Below, piece by piece: positions 17,573 through 26,641 of a stretch of DNA of 40,089 bases. This DNA is from Planctomycetaceae bacterium (GTDB lineage: Bacteria > Planctomycetota > Planctomycetia > Planctomycetales > Planctomycetaceae), in NCBI GenBank assembly GCA_029243145.1, contig JAQWSQ010000210.1, positions 1 to 40,089 on the forward strand. Direction: 5' to 3'. Positions within the stretch are counted from its first letter, which is position 1. Each line of letters starts with the position of its first letter. The position numbers and the translations under genes were made by a program. The notes beneath the pieces are model-generated. The model was not told the DNA's origin. It saw only the letters and a program-made list of their open reading frames with translations, and did not search any database.

Positions 17573-19594
17573 ATGTTGGTCAGTTGGAAGTGGATTAAAG
17601 ATTACGTGCAACACGATCTCGGTGTCGAAGAAGTGACACACGAGTTGACTATGAGTGGCCTGAATCTCGAAGGGATTGAGCAGGTTGGCGACGATGTTTG
17701 TGTTGATTTGGAAGTGACCAGTAATCGGCCTGATTGTCTGGGACACATCGGCGTTGCTCGTGAAATTGGGGCGTTGTTCGAAAAACAATTGACCGTTCCC
17801 AATCCGCAGCCGACCGAAGGTTCCCACAAAATTAACGATCTGGCGACAGTCGAAAATCAATCTCCCGAGTTGTGCCCTCAATATATCGCTCGTGTGATCA
17901 AGGGTGTTAAGGTCGGCCCCTCGCCGGAATGGCTGGTTGAACGCTTGGCGACGATTGGCCAACCGAGCGTTAACAACATCGTGGACATCACTAACTACGT
18001 GTTGATGGAATGCGGTCAGCCGTTACACGCCTTTGATTTGAGCAAGCTGGGTGGCCAGAAAATTGTCGTTCGCGAAGCGACAAAAAATGAAACAATCACG
18101 GCCATTGATCAAAAGGAATATAAGCTCGATGCCGGAACGTGCGTCATCGCGGACGAAAGTCGACCGGTGGCGATTGCTGGCGTGATGGGTGGATTGGAAA
18201 CGGAAATCAACGAAGGCACCGTTGATGTTCTAGTCGAAACCGCCGCGTTTCAACCATTGAGTGTGCGTAATACTGCGCGGGCCTTAAACCTGCACAGCCC
18301 CTCTTCATATCGTTTTGAGCGTGGTGTCGATTTACAGCAACTTGATCGGGCATCACGCCGTTGCTGTGAATTGATTCTCGAATTGGCTGGCGGAGAACTG
18401 GCTAAAGGCTCAATTACAGCGGGAGCAGGTATCGACTCGCAACGTGATCCAGTCGAGTTGCGATATGCTCAAGTCGAACGCTTGTTGGGCATTCCTGTGA
18501 CCGCTGATGAGTCAGATCAGATTCTTGTGTCGCTCGGATTAGAAAAAACGAGTGGTGGTAAGGAGTCTGGGTTCTATCTTGTACCCTCTTGGCGTCGTGA
18601 TTTGACACGGGAAGTTGATCTCATCGAAGAAGTTGCCCGAATTCACGGTTACGAGAAAATTCCGACGGATGCGGTGATTGATGTCGTCTCGTCTTCACGA
18701 ACCCTGGCTGATCGTGTGACCTCCAAAGTGCGACATTCGTTGACCTCTTTGGGGCTCTATGAAGCGATTACATTAAGCTTCGTGACTCAGGAACAGTACG
18801 ATTTGTGGAATCCGGGTGACAATAACGCCCCCATGTCGGTCGAACATTCTTCTCGAAAGCAGGAAAATATTCTCAGGCGATCTTTGATTCCGTCGCTATT
18901 GCAATGGCGTCGAGAGAATGAAAAACATTCGCAGTTCAATGCCTGCCTGTTTGAAATCTCACGGGTCTACCACACTGCTGATTCGTCGGTTGCCAAAGAA
19001 GACGCCCAACCACGGACATTAGGATTCGTGGGAGGATGGAGTTTTCGAGAGTTGCGTGGTGTTTTGGAAACGATCCTGTCGGGTATCAATCGAAATGCGA
19101 AGCTGGAAGTTCGACCGTGTGAACGTCCTCAATTTGAAGAGGGACGCGCTGCTGAAGTTCTTGTGAACGGCACATTTTGGGGCGTTTGTGGAGAATTAAC
19201 ACGGGAGGTTCAAGATCGACTCGATCTTCGCGACGCGGTCTCAGCAGCGGAAGTCTCGTTCTCGGTAATCGAAGAAGTTTGCGAGTTAACTCCCGCATTT
19301 GAAGCCTTGCCACAATACCCGTCGATTGAACGCGACTTGAATTTTGTCTTGCCAGAAGATGTTCCTTGGCAAAAGCTTGAAGAGACTGTTCGTCAGTCCG
19401 CTGGGGAATTGTTGAGCGAGGTTGAGTTTGTGGACCAGTATCGAGGGAAACAAATTGCCGCGGACTCCAAGTCTTATGTGTTAAGTGTTTCTTTTCGCTC
19501 TGCTGAAAGAACACTGACCGGGGATGAAGTGGATGTGGCGCAACAGCAAATCATAGATACTTGCAAACGAGAGCTTTCCGCCGCATTGAGGTGA
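17573..19594 (+). CDS. pheT: Phenylalanyl-tRNA synthetase beta subunit, short form
   Basis: 673 residues. ATG 17573 (MLVSWKWIKDYV) is the family's standard start; the frame is open a little further upstream. Recognised in order: an N-terminal domain with LEVTSNRPDCLGHIGVARE, the B3/B4 editing domain, the B5 segment, the catalytic-like core (ITLSFVTQEQY, RRSLIPSLL) and a C-terminal FDX-ACB anticodon-binding domain (last ~90 residues, ending LTGDEVDVAQQQI). The protein is about 120 residues shorter than the E. coli type because the inserted OB-fold tRNA-binding domain near residue 40 is absent. It pairs with PheS to charge tRNA-Phe, but pheS is not adjacent. Confidence 0.95.
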   Translation: MLVSWKWIKDYVQHDLGVEEVTHELTMSGLNLEGIEQVGDDVCVDLEVTSNRPDCLGHIGVAREIGALFEKQLTVPNPQPTEGSHKINDLATVENQSPELCPQYIARVIKGVKVGPSPEWLVERLATIGQPSVNNIVDITNYVLMECGQPLHAFDLSKLGGQKIVVREATKNETITAIDQKEYKLDAGTCVIADESRPVAIAGVMGGLETEINEGTVDVLVETAAFQPLSVRNTARALNLHSPSSYRFERGVDLQQLDRASRRCCELILELAGGELAKGSITAGAGIDSQRDPVELRYAQVERLLGIPVTADESDQILVSLGLEKTSGGKESGFYLVPSWRRDLTREVDLIEEVARIHGYEKIPTDAVIDVVSSSRTLADRVTSKVRHSLTSLGLYEAITLSFVTQEQYDLWNPGDNNAPMSVEHSSRKQENILRRSLIPSLLQWRRENEKHSQFNACLFEISRVYHTADSSVAKEDAQPRTLGFVGGWSFRELRGVLETILSGINRNAKLEVRPCERPQFEEGRAAEVLVNGTFWGVCGELTREVQDRLDLRDAVSAAEVSFSVIEEVCELTPAFEALPQYPSIERDLNFVLPEDVPWQKLEETVRQSAGELLSEVEFVDQYRGKQIAADSKSYVLSVSFRSAERTLTGDEVDVAQQQIIDTCKRELSAALR

Positions 19595-19673
19595 TGCGGA
19601 GAACCCTCTCATTGTTCCTGTAACCACAGCTTCAGTCAGTGGTCGCACTTGCCGTTGTTATCGAGGTGACCGA

Positions 19674-20771
19674 GTGTCAATCGAATCGATCCGTTATCAG
19701 CATCCGAAGCCACCCACACGGCCTTCGCTTCAGTATGGAACGCTGGCACTCCCTTCTCGCTACCTGCTTTCTCCCCTTGCCGGCTTTACGAACCTTGAAT
19801 TTCGGTTGATTGTTCGCGAACTGGGGGGATTGAGCTTGGGGACCACTGATTTGGTGAATGCCCGAGGATTGCTGCACGGCAACGAAGGGACGAGATCGAT
19901 GATCGAGACTTGTGCAGAGGACCGGCCTTTCTCCGTGCAGATCTTTGGGAGCGAACCAGACATCATGTGTCAGGCGGCACAGTTTTTGGAGGATTACGGT
20001 GTTGATGCAATCGACATCAACATGGGGTGTCCCGTGCATCGTATCACCAAAGGTGGTGCGGGTTCGGCGATGATGTGTCAACAGGAAGAAACGGTCCAGC
20101 TCGTTCGGCAAATTGTGGAAGCGGTGGCGATTCCCGTTACTGTGAAAATGAGACTCGGCTGGGACGAGCAACAAATCACATCACCCGATTTTGCGGCTGC
20201 GTTTGAGTCCGTCGGTGTTGCCGCCATCATGATTCATGGACGGACCCGAGAACAGGGTTTTTCAGGAAGCGTTAATCTGGAAGGAATTCGCAAAACGGTC
20301 GAGGCGGTTAAAAATATCCCCGTCATCGGGAATGGTGATGTCCGTTCGATTCCAGATGCGGGTCGTATGTTTGAAGAAACTGGCTGTCATGGTGTCTCGG
20401 TTGGTCGTGGTGCTCTAGCAAACCCCTGGATCTTTCGGCAATTAGCCGAATGGGAAGCAACGGGAGAGTACGGTCCGGCAGGAACATTCATTGATCGATT
20501 GAACTTGCTTCGCAAGCAATATGCGTATCTCGAACGTCGTTTTTCGGCAGAACACGCGATTATTCGATTCCGCAAAATGGGACACTGGTACTTAAAAGGG
20601 ATGCGAGTGCGGAAGCGTTTACGCGGTGATTTTCAGATGGCGAAGACACGCGAAGAACTCAACGCGGCACTTCTCGTGATTGAGGAGGAAGGGCCAGTGA
20701 GAGGAACCAAAGATGGTATTCTGCCCGATCCTCATATCCCTGTCCCATCGGGGCCGGTAGAGCGTTGGTAA
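19674..20771 (+). CDS. dusB: tRNA-dihydrouridine synthase (DusB-like)
   Basis: 365 residues from GTG 19674, which has GAGGTGA four bases upstream. The FMN-binding TIM barrel is evident: LSPLAGFTN near the start, IDINMGCPV with catalytic C119, TKGGAGSAMM, VTVKMRLGWD, IHGRTREQ and IGNGDVRS. These are the standard Dus motifs. A helical C-terminal tRNA-binding domain follows. The enzyme reduces uridine to dihydrouridine in the tRNA D-loop using FMN and NADPH. Assignment to the DusB subgroup is by general resemblance and less sure than the family. It is convergent with the CorC-like gene; the stops are 3 bases apart. Confidence 0.92.
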   Translation: MSIESIRYQHPKPPTRPSLQYGTLALPSRYLLSPLAGFTNLEFRLIVRELGGLSLGTTDLVNARGLLHGNEGTRSMIETCAEDRPFSVQIFGSEPDIMCQAAQFLEDYGVDAIDINMGCPVHRITKGGAGSAMMCQQEETVQLVRQIVEAVAIPVTVKMRLGWDEQQITSPDFAAAFESVGVAAIMIHGRTREQGFSGSVNLEGIRKTVEAVKNIPVIGNGDVRSIPDAGRMFEETGCHGVSVGRGALANPWIFRQLAEWEATGEYGPAGTFIDRLNLLRKQYAYLERRFSAEHAIIRFRKMGHWYLKGMRVRKRLRGDFQMAKTREELNAALLVIEEEGPVRGTKDGILPDPHIPVPSGPVERW

Positions 20772-20774
20772 TCG

Positions 20775-22079
20775 CTAATTCCCGGTACCGACTTCCTGAA
20801 GTGCGGGGTCACGGTCGATCTGCACTTTGAGAATCTTGCGTTTGTCGGCTTCAAGGACTGAAATACGATAATGCTTCCATGTCACTGTTTCGCCAGGGTC
20901 GGGGATGTGCCCGAGTTGCGAGACAACAAACCCTGCAATCGTATCGTAATCACCGTCTTCGGGAAGGTCGTAGTTCACGAGTTCGTTGAGTTCATCCAGG
21001 TGCATGCGTCCTTCGACGTGGATCGAATGCTCGTTAATGATCTGGATTCCGGCCTCTTCGATTTCGTCGTATTCATCGTCGATTTCCCCAACGATCTCTT
21101 CCAGAACATCTTCCATGGTGACCAGACCGGAGACACCGCCGTATTCATCAAGCACAATTGCCATCTGGACACGTTCGGTTTTCATGGTTTGCAAAAGTGC
21201 ATCGACTCCCGTAGTTTCGGGGACGTAAAGAGGGTCACGAATGACATCTTTTAATGGGATTTCGCCGGTCGCTTGACCGTTGATAGTTTTTAGCAGGTCT
21301 TTTGCGTAGAGAATTCCTCGGATGTCATCGGTGTTTTCGCCAATCACGGGGACTCGTGAGTGTCCTTCGTCAATCAAGAGTTTCCGGGCATCCTCAAGAG
21401 TTGATTCTATGGGGATGGAAATGATCTCTGTCCGTGGTGTCATGATGTTCGACGCATCGACTTCTCGCATTTCGATCACGCGATGAATCATGGTTCGCGC
21501 TTCGCGTTCAATGAGTCCTTCTCTTTGACCTTCGTCAACAACCGTCAATATCTCCTCAGAGATCATTGTTGTGTCACCTTCAACAGGTTCTTCGACGCCC
21601 ATCAATCGATGAAAAATCTGGTCGATTTTGGCAAGAAAAGTGAGGTACGGACGACCAATTGCCAAGCAGATTTTCAGCAATGGCCAAAATCGTTCCATGA
21701 TCGATTCACCCGCGACACGGGCTAGGGTCCAAGGCAAGATAATGGTTGAAATGAGAAATATGGAGCCGATCATACCTACTTCAATCAGGTAAGCCGTCCA
21801 GCCCGCAAACGAGCCTTCTTCCGGTTGAAGGTGATTGAGTTCGGTGAATGTCAGACCTAAGAGCAACACAATATTGGTCGCCGAGAAAAGATCGAGAAGG
21901 CAGGCAGCCTGTTGGTGATTTTTAAGAATTTCGCCAAAACGGTCGGCGCGGTTACGCAGTCGACAGAGATCGTCGAGTTTTTTGCGAGAAAAATCTCGCA
22001 GAGCAAACGAAATCCAAGAGAGTAAAAATGCAATCGTGAGCGATGCACCGATACTCATTTCCAATTGGGTCCCTGTCAC
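20775..22079 (-). CDS. HlyC/CorC-family transporter (CNNM-type, CBS pair)
   Basis: 434 residues. The GTG start overlaps the ybeY stop by four bases (GTGA), implying translational coupling. The N-terminal ~170 residues hold membrane helices of the DUF21/CNNM type. MTPRTEI opens the CBS pair (~205-330), which includes SRVPV and DEYGGVSGLVTMEDVLEEIVGEI, the signature of the family. The end is the CorC_HlyC domain (DYDTIAGFV, ISVLEADKRKI). Such proteins are linked to Mg2+/Co2+ efflux. The name haemolysin is historical. The last gene of the phoH operon. Confidence 0.92.
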   Translation of the reverse strand: MTGTQLEMSIGASLTIAFLLSWISFALRDFSRKKLDDLCRLRNRADRFGEILKNHQQAACLLDLFSATNIVLLLGLTFTELNHLQPEEGSFAGWTAYLIEVGMIGSIFLISTIILPWTLARVAGESIMERFWPLLKICLAIGRPYLTFLAKIDQIFHRLMGVEEPVEGDTTMISEEILTVVDEGQREGLIEREARTMIHRVIEMREVDASNIMTPRTEIISIPIESTLEDARKLLIDEGHSRVPVIGENTDDIRGILYAKDLLKTINGQATGEIPLKDVIRDPLYVPETTGVDALLQTMKTERVQMAIVLDEYGGVSGLVTMEDVLEEIVGEIDDEYDEIEEAGIQIINEHSIHVEGRMHLDELNELVNYDLPEDGDYDTIAGFVVSQLGHIPDPGETVTWKHYRISVLEADKRKILKVQIDRDPALQEVGTGN

Positions 22080-22645
22080 GAACGTTCGCCCTCCTGGTTT
22101 AAGGGCAGTTCAACAGGGGGTGATTCTCCGGGAGGTTCGTCCATTTCGGATTGAGGAGGCTCCATGCCACATAGTTTCAGGATATCGCGTTCTCGCCGAC
22201 GCATGAGAGTACGCTCGGGGTCGGAAAGATCGTCGTAGCCTGCCAAGTGCAACAGGCCGTGAATGACATATAGTACCGTTTCTTCTTCAGGACTCCAATT
22301 GTAATTATTTGACTCGCGTTGAGCGGTTTCGGTGCTCACGATCACTTCCCCTTCGACAATCTGATCTCGACCTCGGGGAATCTCTGTTGAGTTGGGGAGA
22401 TTCTCAGATTGCCTCTCATTCAACAGAAAACTGATCACATCGGTCGGGTAATCATGTTGCAGATAGTCCCGATTGATTTGATGAATTTCAGAGTCGTCAA
22501 CAAAAACCAAACTGATTTTTGCAGATTTGACCAGCTCGGCTGAGAGTAAATGTTCTGTCACCTGTATTAGGGAGTCTACATTCAGAGCCATTAGGGATTG
22601 TCGATCAGTTACCTCGATCTCGTACATCTTGTCAATAATCCTCAT
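22076..22645 (-). CDS. ybeY: Endoribonuclease YbeY (16S rRNA 3' maturation and ribosome quality control)
   Basis: 189 residues. ATG 22645 overlaps the stop of the 7TM-HD gene (ATGA), so translation is coupled. The zinc motif HGLLHLAGYDD is at 129-139. H129 and H133 are present; the third ligand, His in E. coli, is D139 here. The substrate-side features DYPTDVISF (65-73) and the GEVIVS strand (99-104) are standard. The enzyme processes rRNA and degrades defective ribosomes. A 30-residue Glu/Pro-rich C-terminal tail is longer than usual. Presence in an operon with phoH and an HD phosphohydrolase is classical. Confidence 0.94.
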   Translation of the reverse strand: MRIIDKMYEIEVTDRQSLMALNVDSLIQVTEHLLSAELVKSAKISLVFVDDSEIHQINRDYLQHDYPTDVISFLLNERQSENLPNSTEIPRGRDQIVEGEVIVSTETAQRESNNYNWSPEEETVLYVIHGLLHLAGYDDLSDPERTLMRRRERDILKLCGMEPPQSEMDEPPGESPPVELPLNQEGERS

Positions 22646-24993
22646 GCCGACTTTTGATCGGGATATTTGACACGTCCGTGGTAAATCGCGATCAGTGACT
22701 TCGTCAATGTGTCTTTGACGGTGTTCAACTCGGTCAAAGTGAGTGTGCTGTCTTCAAATTGTCCATCCAGTAATCGCTTCATAGCCAAGGCATCTACGAG
22801 CGATTCAATTCGCTTGGCAGTCGGTTCGACCAATGTTCGGCTCGCACTTTCACAAGCATCAGCAAGCATCATGACGGCGGCTTCTTTGGATTGCGGTTTT
22901 GGTCCCGGATATCGAAATGCCGCCTCTTCGACCGTCCCCGTCTCTTCTTCTTGGGCGACCTTTTCGGCTTCCCGAAAGAAGTACTCGACCAAAGTTGTCC
23001 CGTGATGCTGTTCCACAAAATCAATGATGGCTTTAGGCAGGTGGTGCTGATGGGCCAAATCAACGCCATCTTTGACGTGACCAATGATGATCAGGGTCGA
23101 CATCGCCGGGTTGAGGCTTTCATGACGTGACGTTTGGTCTCCCGACATGTTTTCAATGAAGTATTCGGGTTTGATCATCTTCCCGACATCGTGGAAATAA
23201 GCTCCCACACGCACCAGTAATCCATTGGCTCCAATCGCATCCGCGGCGGCTTCTCCGATGGTGGCGACCGCGATGGAGTGGTTGTAGGTTCCTGGAGCAC
23301 TACGGACGAGTTCTTGTAATAGCGGGTGCGAAATGTCACTCATTTCAAGTAGAGAAATATCGGTGACTGTTCCAAACGCGGATTCGATAAATGGCAAGCT
23401 GCCTGCGACGAGATAGCCGGCGACCAAGCACCAAGCTGCACCGCGCAGAGAAGCTTTAAGGAGTTCGAAATCTGTGAAGACATCTGTGACTGCCTGACTT
23501 TGCAAAACATTGATCCCCCAAGAAACACTGAAGAAGGCAATGCTGCACATGAAGCCAACTTTAATCAATGTTGAACGTGAGGGGACTGACTTCAACGCAA
23601 TCGCCGCAGAGATCGAGACAGTCACGACGATTACAAAATGCCCAATATCTTGCACTGTTGAGAGTGTCAGAATCATTGAGACGAGAAACGCCGTGAGGCT
23701 GGCAAGAACCTGGTTAAACGCAATGGCAATCACCATGATCAGAACCAGGACGGGGATGATTTCTGCCCGCCAAGGATCGTAAGACAGTTGGCGGGCTACA
23801 AATAAGCAGACAAGCACGGCGCCGAGATAGATGGTCAAGCGAGAAAAACTCTGCAAAAGTTGAATTTCTGTGTTTTTGAGATAGTACGAGAACAGGACGG
23901 CCAAAACACAGAACATGGCCATCACCGTGACAGCACGAATAATATGGCGTTGCGTTCCGATTTTGGATTCGAACTTCTCGAATTCGTATTGTAACAGAGA
24001 GAGATCGGTGTCCTTCAGGACTGAACCCGGCACAACCAACTCTGAACCTTGTTCGTAAGTTGTTCCTTGGTCTTCAACAGACCCACGAGCGAGTGATCGA
24101 TACTTTTGTGTGGTGTTACCATCATAAAATAAGGACGCTGGAGCCTGTGCCATCAGCCAGCGAGTTAAAGCAGTTTTCAACGGTTCGAGATTGGGGTAGG
24201 AATTCCAAGATCGACCAATTCTTCCCGACTCTGATAACTGTTCAGTCAGTAAAACATCAACTGGCGATTTGATTTGGCTTTGGAGATCGGTGAGTGGGAG
24301 GAGTTCTTCGTTCGCTCCCTTTTCGACTTGAGGAAGAATGGCTAAGGAGGCGTCGATTGGTATGTCGTGTCTGTCGAGTTCGGCCTGATCGAGTAATCCG
24401 GTGGATTCGAGAGGAGCGAGTAGCGATTCAAAGTCGGAGACGGTTTCGTCGATTCGACTGCTGATACTGAAACCAGTGGAGTCGAGAGTGGCTTTGATCG
24501 CTTGGAATTCTTCTTCTAGGGAGAGATCTCATTGCTCGACGTTATTGGAACCATTCGCAGTGAGAGTGAGTTCAAACGCTTCCTGAGTCTCTGGTTCGAG
24601 GTCATTATAATACGCCTCGGAGGCGATATCGGTCAGGTAGCTGCGCAGACGTGCGGAGAGTGATTTTATCGGAAAAACACCAGTGCGAAAGACATAGGGG
24701 ACTTCATCGGCCTTTTGGCGTCGCAACTGCTCCGTCTTGTGATTGTCGAATTCTGCGAATTGTGTTCGGGCAATGATTCCGTGTGGAACATGGTCTCCCA
24801 AGCGATACGGGAATGGAGTGTGCCATCCCTCGACGACTAATAGCAAGCCGAGCAACGTGAACAGTGTTAGAGCCAGCTTGCTCAATATTCGTCGATCCTT
24901 GAGCGCGATCTCCATACGTGTGGAGAGCTTTGATGCTTCGCGCATGGAAGCCGCTTTGGAGGAACGCGATCGTTTATGGCTGAAAAGAGACAT
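22642..24993 (-). pseudogene. 7TM-HD (PgpH-like) phosphohydrolase interrupted by one in-frame TGA
   Basis: Read as one frame this is 784 codons, the usual size for the family: one N-terminal membrane helix (~37-56), an extracellular domain, about seven membrane helices, and a cytoplasmic HD domain (GAYFHDVGKM, EQHHGT). Relatives such as Listeria PgpH hydrolyse c-di-AMP; that activity here is inference. Codon 155 (24529-24531) is TGA. The frame continues after it for ~117 codons of plausible extracellular-domain sequence before the first usable start (TTG 24180; first ATG at 24153). Two products are therefore possible: a 154-residue N-terminal stub (24529-24993), and a protein with the helices and HD domain if translation restarts. 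The gene may be freshly inactivated, read through, or mis-sequenced. Confidence 0.8.
24529..24531 (-). other. In-frame TGA stop in the 7TM-HD gene
   Basis: The codon sits between VEQ and DLSLEEEF in an otherwise open frame. A single C-to-T change from CGA (Arg), or a change from TGG or GGA, would create it. No good SECIS-like hairpin follows. Confidence 0.85.
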
Positions 24994-25120
24994 GGATGTT
25001 CTGCCGGGCGTTAACCGCCTCGGACGTGTCGGGTCAGAAAGATGGAATGTTTCTCGTTGTCAGCTTGACTCTCAAAATTTAAATAAGTTTTTAGCGGCAT
25101 AAGTTTGGTTGTAAAATTCG

Positions 25121-26059
25121 TTACGATTCCGTTCCATCATCATCGTAGGCTTTCACGATGTCTCGAACCAGTCGATTGCGGATAATATCTTGACCACTGA
25201 GTTTTACCAGCCCCACATCGGGAATTCCTTTTAATCGGGTTGCAGCATCTGTGAGGCCGCAGGTCACATGAGGCGGTAGATCGTTTTGGGTCGTGTCGCC
25301 GGTGATAATGATTTTTGACCCCATCCCCATTCGGGTCAGAAACATTTTCATTTGTGTGACGGTTGTGTTTTGGGCTTCGTCCAGAATCATGAATGTATGA
25401 TTGAGTGTTCGTCCTCGCATAAATGCTAATGGTGCGATCTCGATAACATCATTATCCATGTATTTTCGTACTGTCTCAAAATCGAGCATATCATTCAGAG
25501 CATCTAACAGTGGGCGAACATAAGGATTGACCTTCGCTAACATATCTCCCGGAAGAAATCCAAGCTTCTCACCCGCTTCTACCGCTGGGCGTACCAGTAC
25601 AATTCGGCGGACTTCTTCTCGCCGAATGGCTTCAATCGCCTTCGCGACTGCCAAGTATGTTTTACCGCTCCCCGCTGGTCCTGTGCAGACAATGATTTCG
25701 TTTTTCTCGATCGTATCTAGGTAGACGGCTTGTCCTGGGGTGCGCGGCTCGATTGAACGAGCGTTGTCCGAAAGTTTGATTCGGGACGTGGGTGAGGCAT
25801 CGTAACGCGGTCCTTCCAGAATCTCGCGCACTTCTGTGTCTTCCAGATGACCGTGTTTTTTGACGATCGCTTGCAATTCTTGAAAAATCTCGACGCCGCG
25901 AGCCACTTCGCTTTTGTTGCCCGTCAGTTTGAGTTGACCGTTGCGAATCACTACCTCAATTCCAACATTCTCTTTCACTTGCTTCAGGTAGCGATCCCGC
26001 GACCCGAAGAGAGTTCGTAGCTGGTCCTGACTGTCAAACGGTATGATCGCCTCTGTCAT
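25121..26059 (-). CDS. phoH: PhoH-like ATPase
   Basis: 312 residues, typical of PhoH-like proteins. The N-terminal KH-like region (~1-80) is followed by the P-loop GPAGSGKT (127-134), the family hallmark LVRPAVEAGEKLGFLPGD (155-172), Walker B MILDEAQN (224-231) and ITGDTTQNDLP. It is a cytoplasmic RNA-linked ATPase whose gene is commonly beside ybeY, which suggests work on rRNA or RNA decay (family knowledge). It heads the operon phoH, 7TM-HD, ybeY, corC-like; the gap to the HD gene is 127 bases, so an internal promoter there is possible. ATG 26059 is chosen. Confidence 0.94.
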   Translation of the reverse strand: MTEAIIPFDSQDQLRTLFGSRDRYLKQVKENVGIEVVIRNGQLKLTGNKSEVARGVEIFQELQAIVKKHGHLEDTEVREILEGPRYDASPTSRIKLSDNARSIEPRTPGQAVYLDTIEKNEIIVCTGPAGSGKTYLAVAKAIEAIRREEVRRIVLVRPAVEAGEKLGFLPGDMLAKVNPYVRPLLDALNDMLDFETVRKYMDNDVIEIAPLAFMRGRTLNHTFMILDEAQNTTVTQMKMFLTRMGMGSKIIITGDTTQNDLPPHVTCGLTDAATRLKGIPDVGLVKLSGQDIIRNRLVRDIVKAYDDDGTES

Positions 26060-26104
26060 GATGTTTTCGGTGCCTCGGGTCTGTTCTAGAATGACCTCGT
26101 GTCT

Positions 26105-26120
26105 TCGCTCTCCAGAGCGA
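26105..26120. promoter_or_regulatory. Palindrome TCGCTCT-CC-AGAGCGA
   Basis: Perfect 7-bp arms with a 2-nt centre, 46 bases upstream of the phoH start. It is placed where an operator for phoH could lie. Confidence 0.35.
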
Positions 26121-26144
26121 CAGAACGTCCGTCATTTATTTTAT

Positions 26145-26159
26145 CCCCGAATTTCGGGG
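26145..26159. promoter_or_regulatory. Palindrome CCCCGAA-T-TTCGGGG
   Basis: Perfect 7-bp arms around one base, next to a T/A-rich stretch (26134-26144). It lies 86 bases upstream of phoH. The form suits a dimeric repressor site; the regulator is unknown. Confidence 0.35.
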
Positions 26160-26276
26160 TATGAAAGCTGAGTCTCGCCGAGATCTTCGGATTCGAGATA
26201 TTTTCCTGACAATGTGACAGGCGGCATGGTTCGCAAGAGTGCGAGTGTCTAAGTGACTGTGAGAAAGGAGGATACG

Positions 26277-26327
26277 GTGGGTGTGAGGCTTTTTATTGAA
26301 TGTCTACCAGAGGAAAAAGGTCCTTGA
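26277..26327 (+). CDS. Possible 16-residue leader peptide
   Basis: GTG 26277 has AAAGGAGG at 26264-26271, five bases upstream, one of the strongest ribosome sites in the window. The peptide begins MGVRLFIECL and ends EEKGP. It may be a leader or standby ORF for the downstream ATPase gene, 300 bases away, or chance. No family is known to me. Confidence 0.25.
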   Translation: MGVRLFIECLPEEKGP

Positions 26328-26515
26328 TTCCATCCCGTTCTAACAGGGGGCTCCAGCAATTCCTCTTACGCGAGCAAATAGATCTAAAACTCCTAAGCTC
26401 CCACCGGGCCATTGATTTCATGGACCTTACCTCCTCTCGACTGTCACCGAACGGTCGTTATGAATCTCTCTTTGAGCTTCGATTATGCTTTAGTTGACTA
26501 ACACTGGCAGGATGT

Positions 26516-26530
26516 GACGGTTGTACCGTC
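26516..26530. promoter_or_regulatory. Palindrome GACGGT-TGT-ACCGTC
   Basis: Perfect 6-bp arms with a 3-nt centre, 17 bases after a TTGACT and 111 bases before the ATPase start. Its place is right for an operator. Confidence 0.35.
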
Positions 26531-26641
26531 TAGATGAGTCACTCCGATCTGCTTCAAGAATCCGGTCTTGATGATCGATCCTAATAGCAGGCAATCTCAT
26601 TGCTGAGAGTTCAAGTTCGCGCACAGGGAAGTGAGCCACTG

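Larger units (their letters stand above)
26060..26641. other. Long intergenic region between divergent genes, rich in palindromes
   Basis: These 582 bases separate phoH (minus) from the ExeA-like ATPase (plus). No convincing full-size gene is seen. Three perfect palindromes and one mini-ORF with a strong ribosome site are described separately. A TTGACT at 26494-26499 could be a -35 element for the plus strand, but no good -10 is seen. Confidence 0.5.

Noticed and set aside
24529..24531. Selenocysteine at the in-frame TGA
   Set aside because: No SECIS-like hairpin follows at the right distance and the family has no selenoprotein members known to me.
26300..26497. 65-codon open frame in the phoH/ATPase intergenic region
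   Set aside because: No ribosome site and no protein-like pattern.
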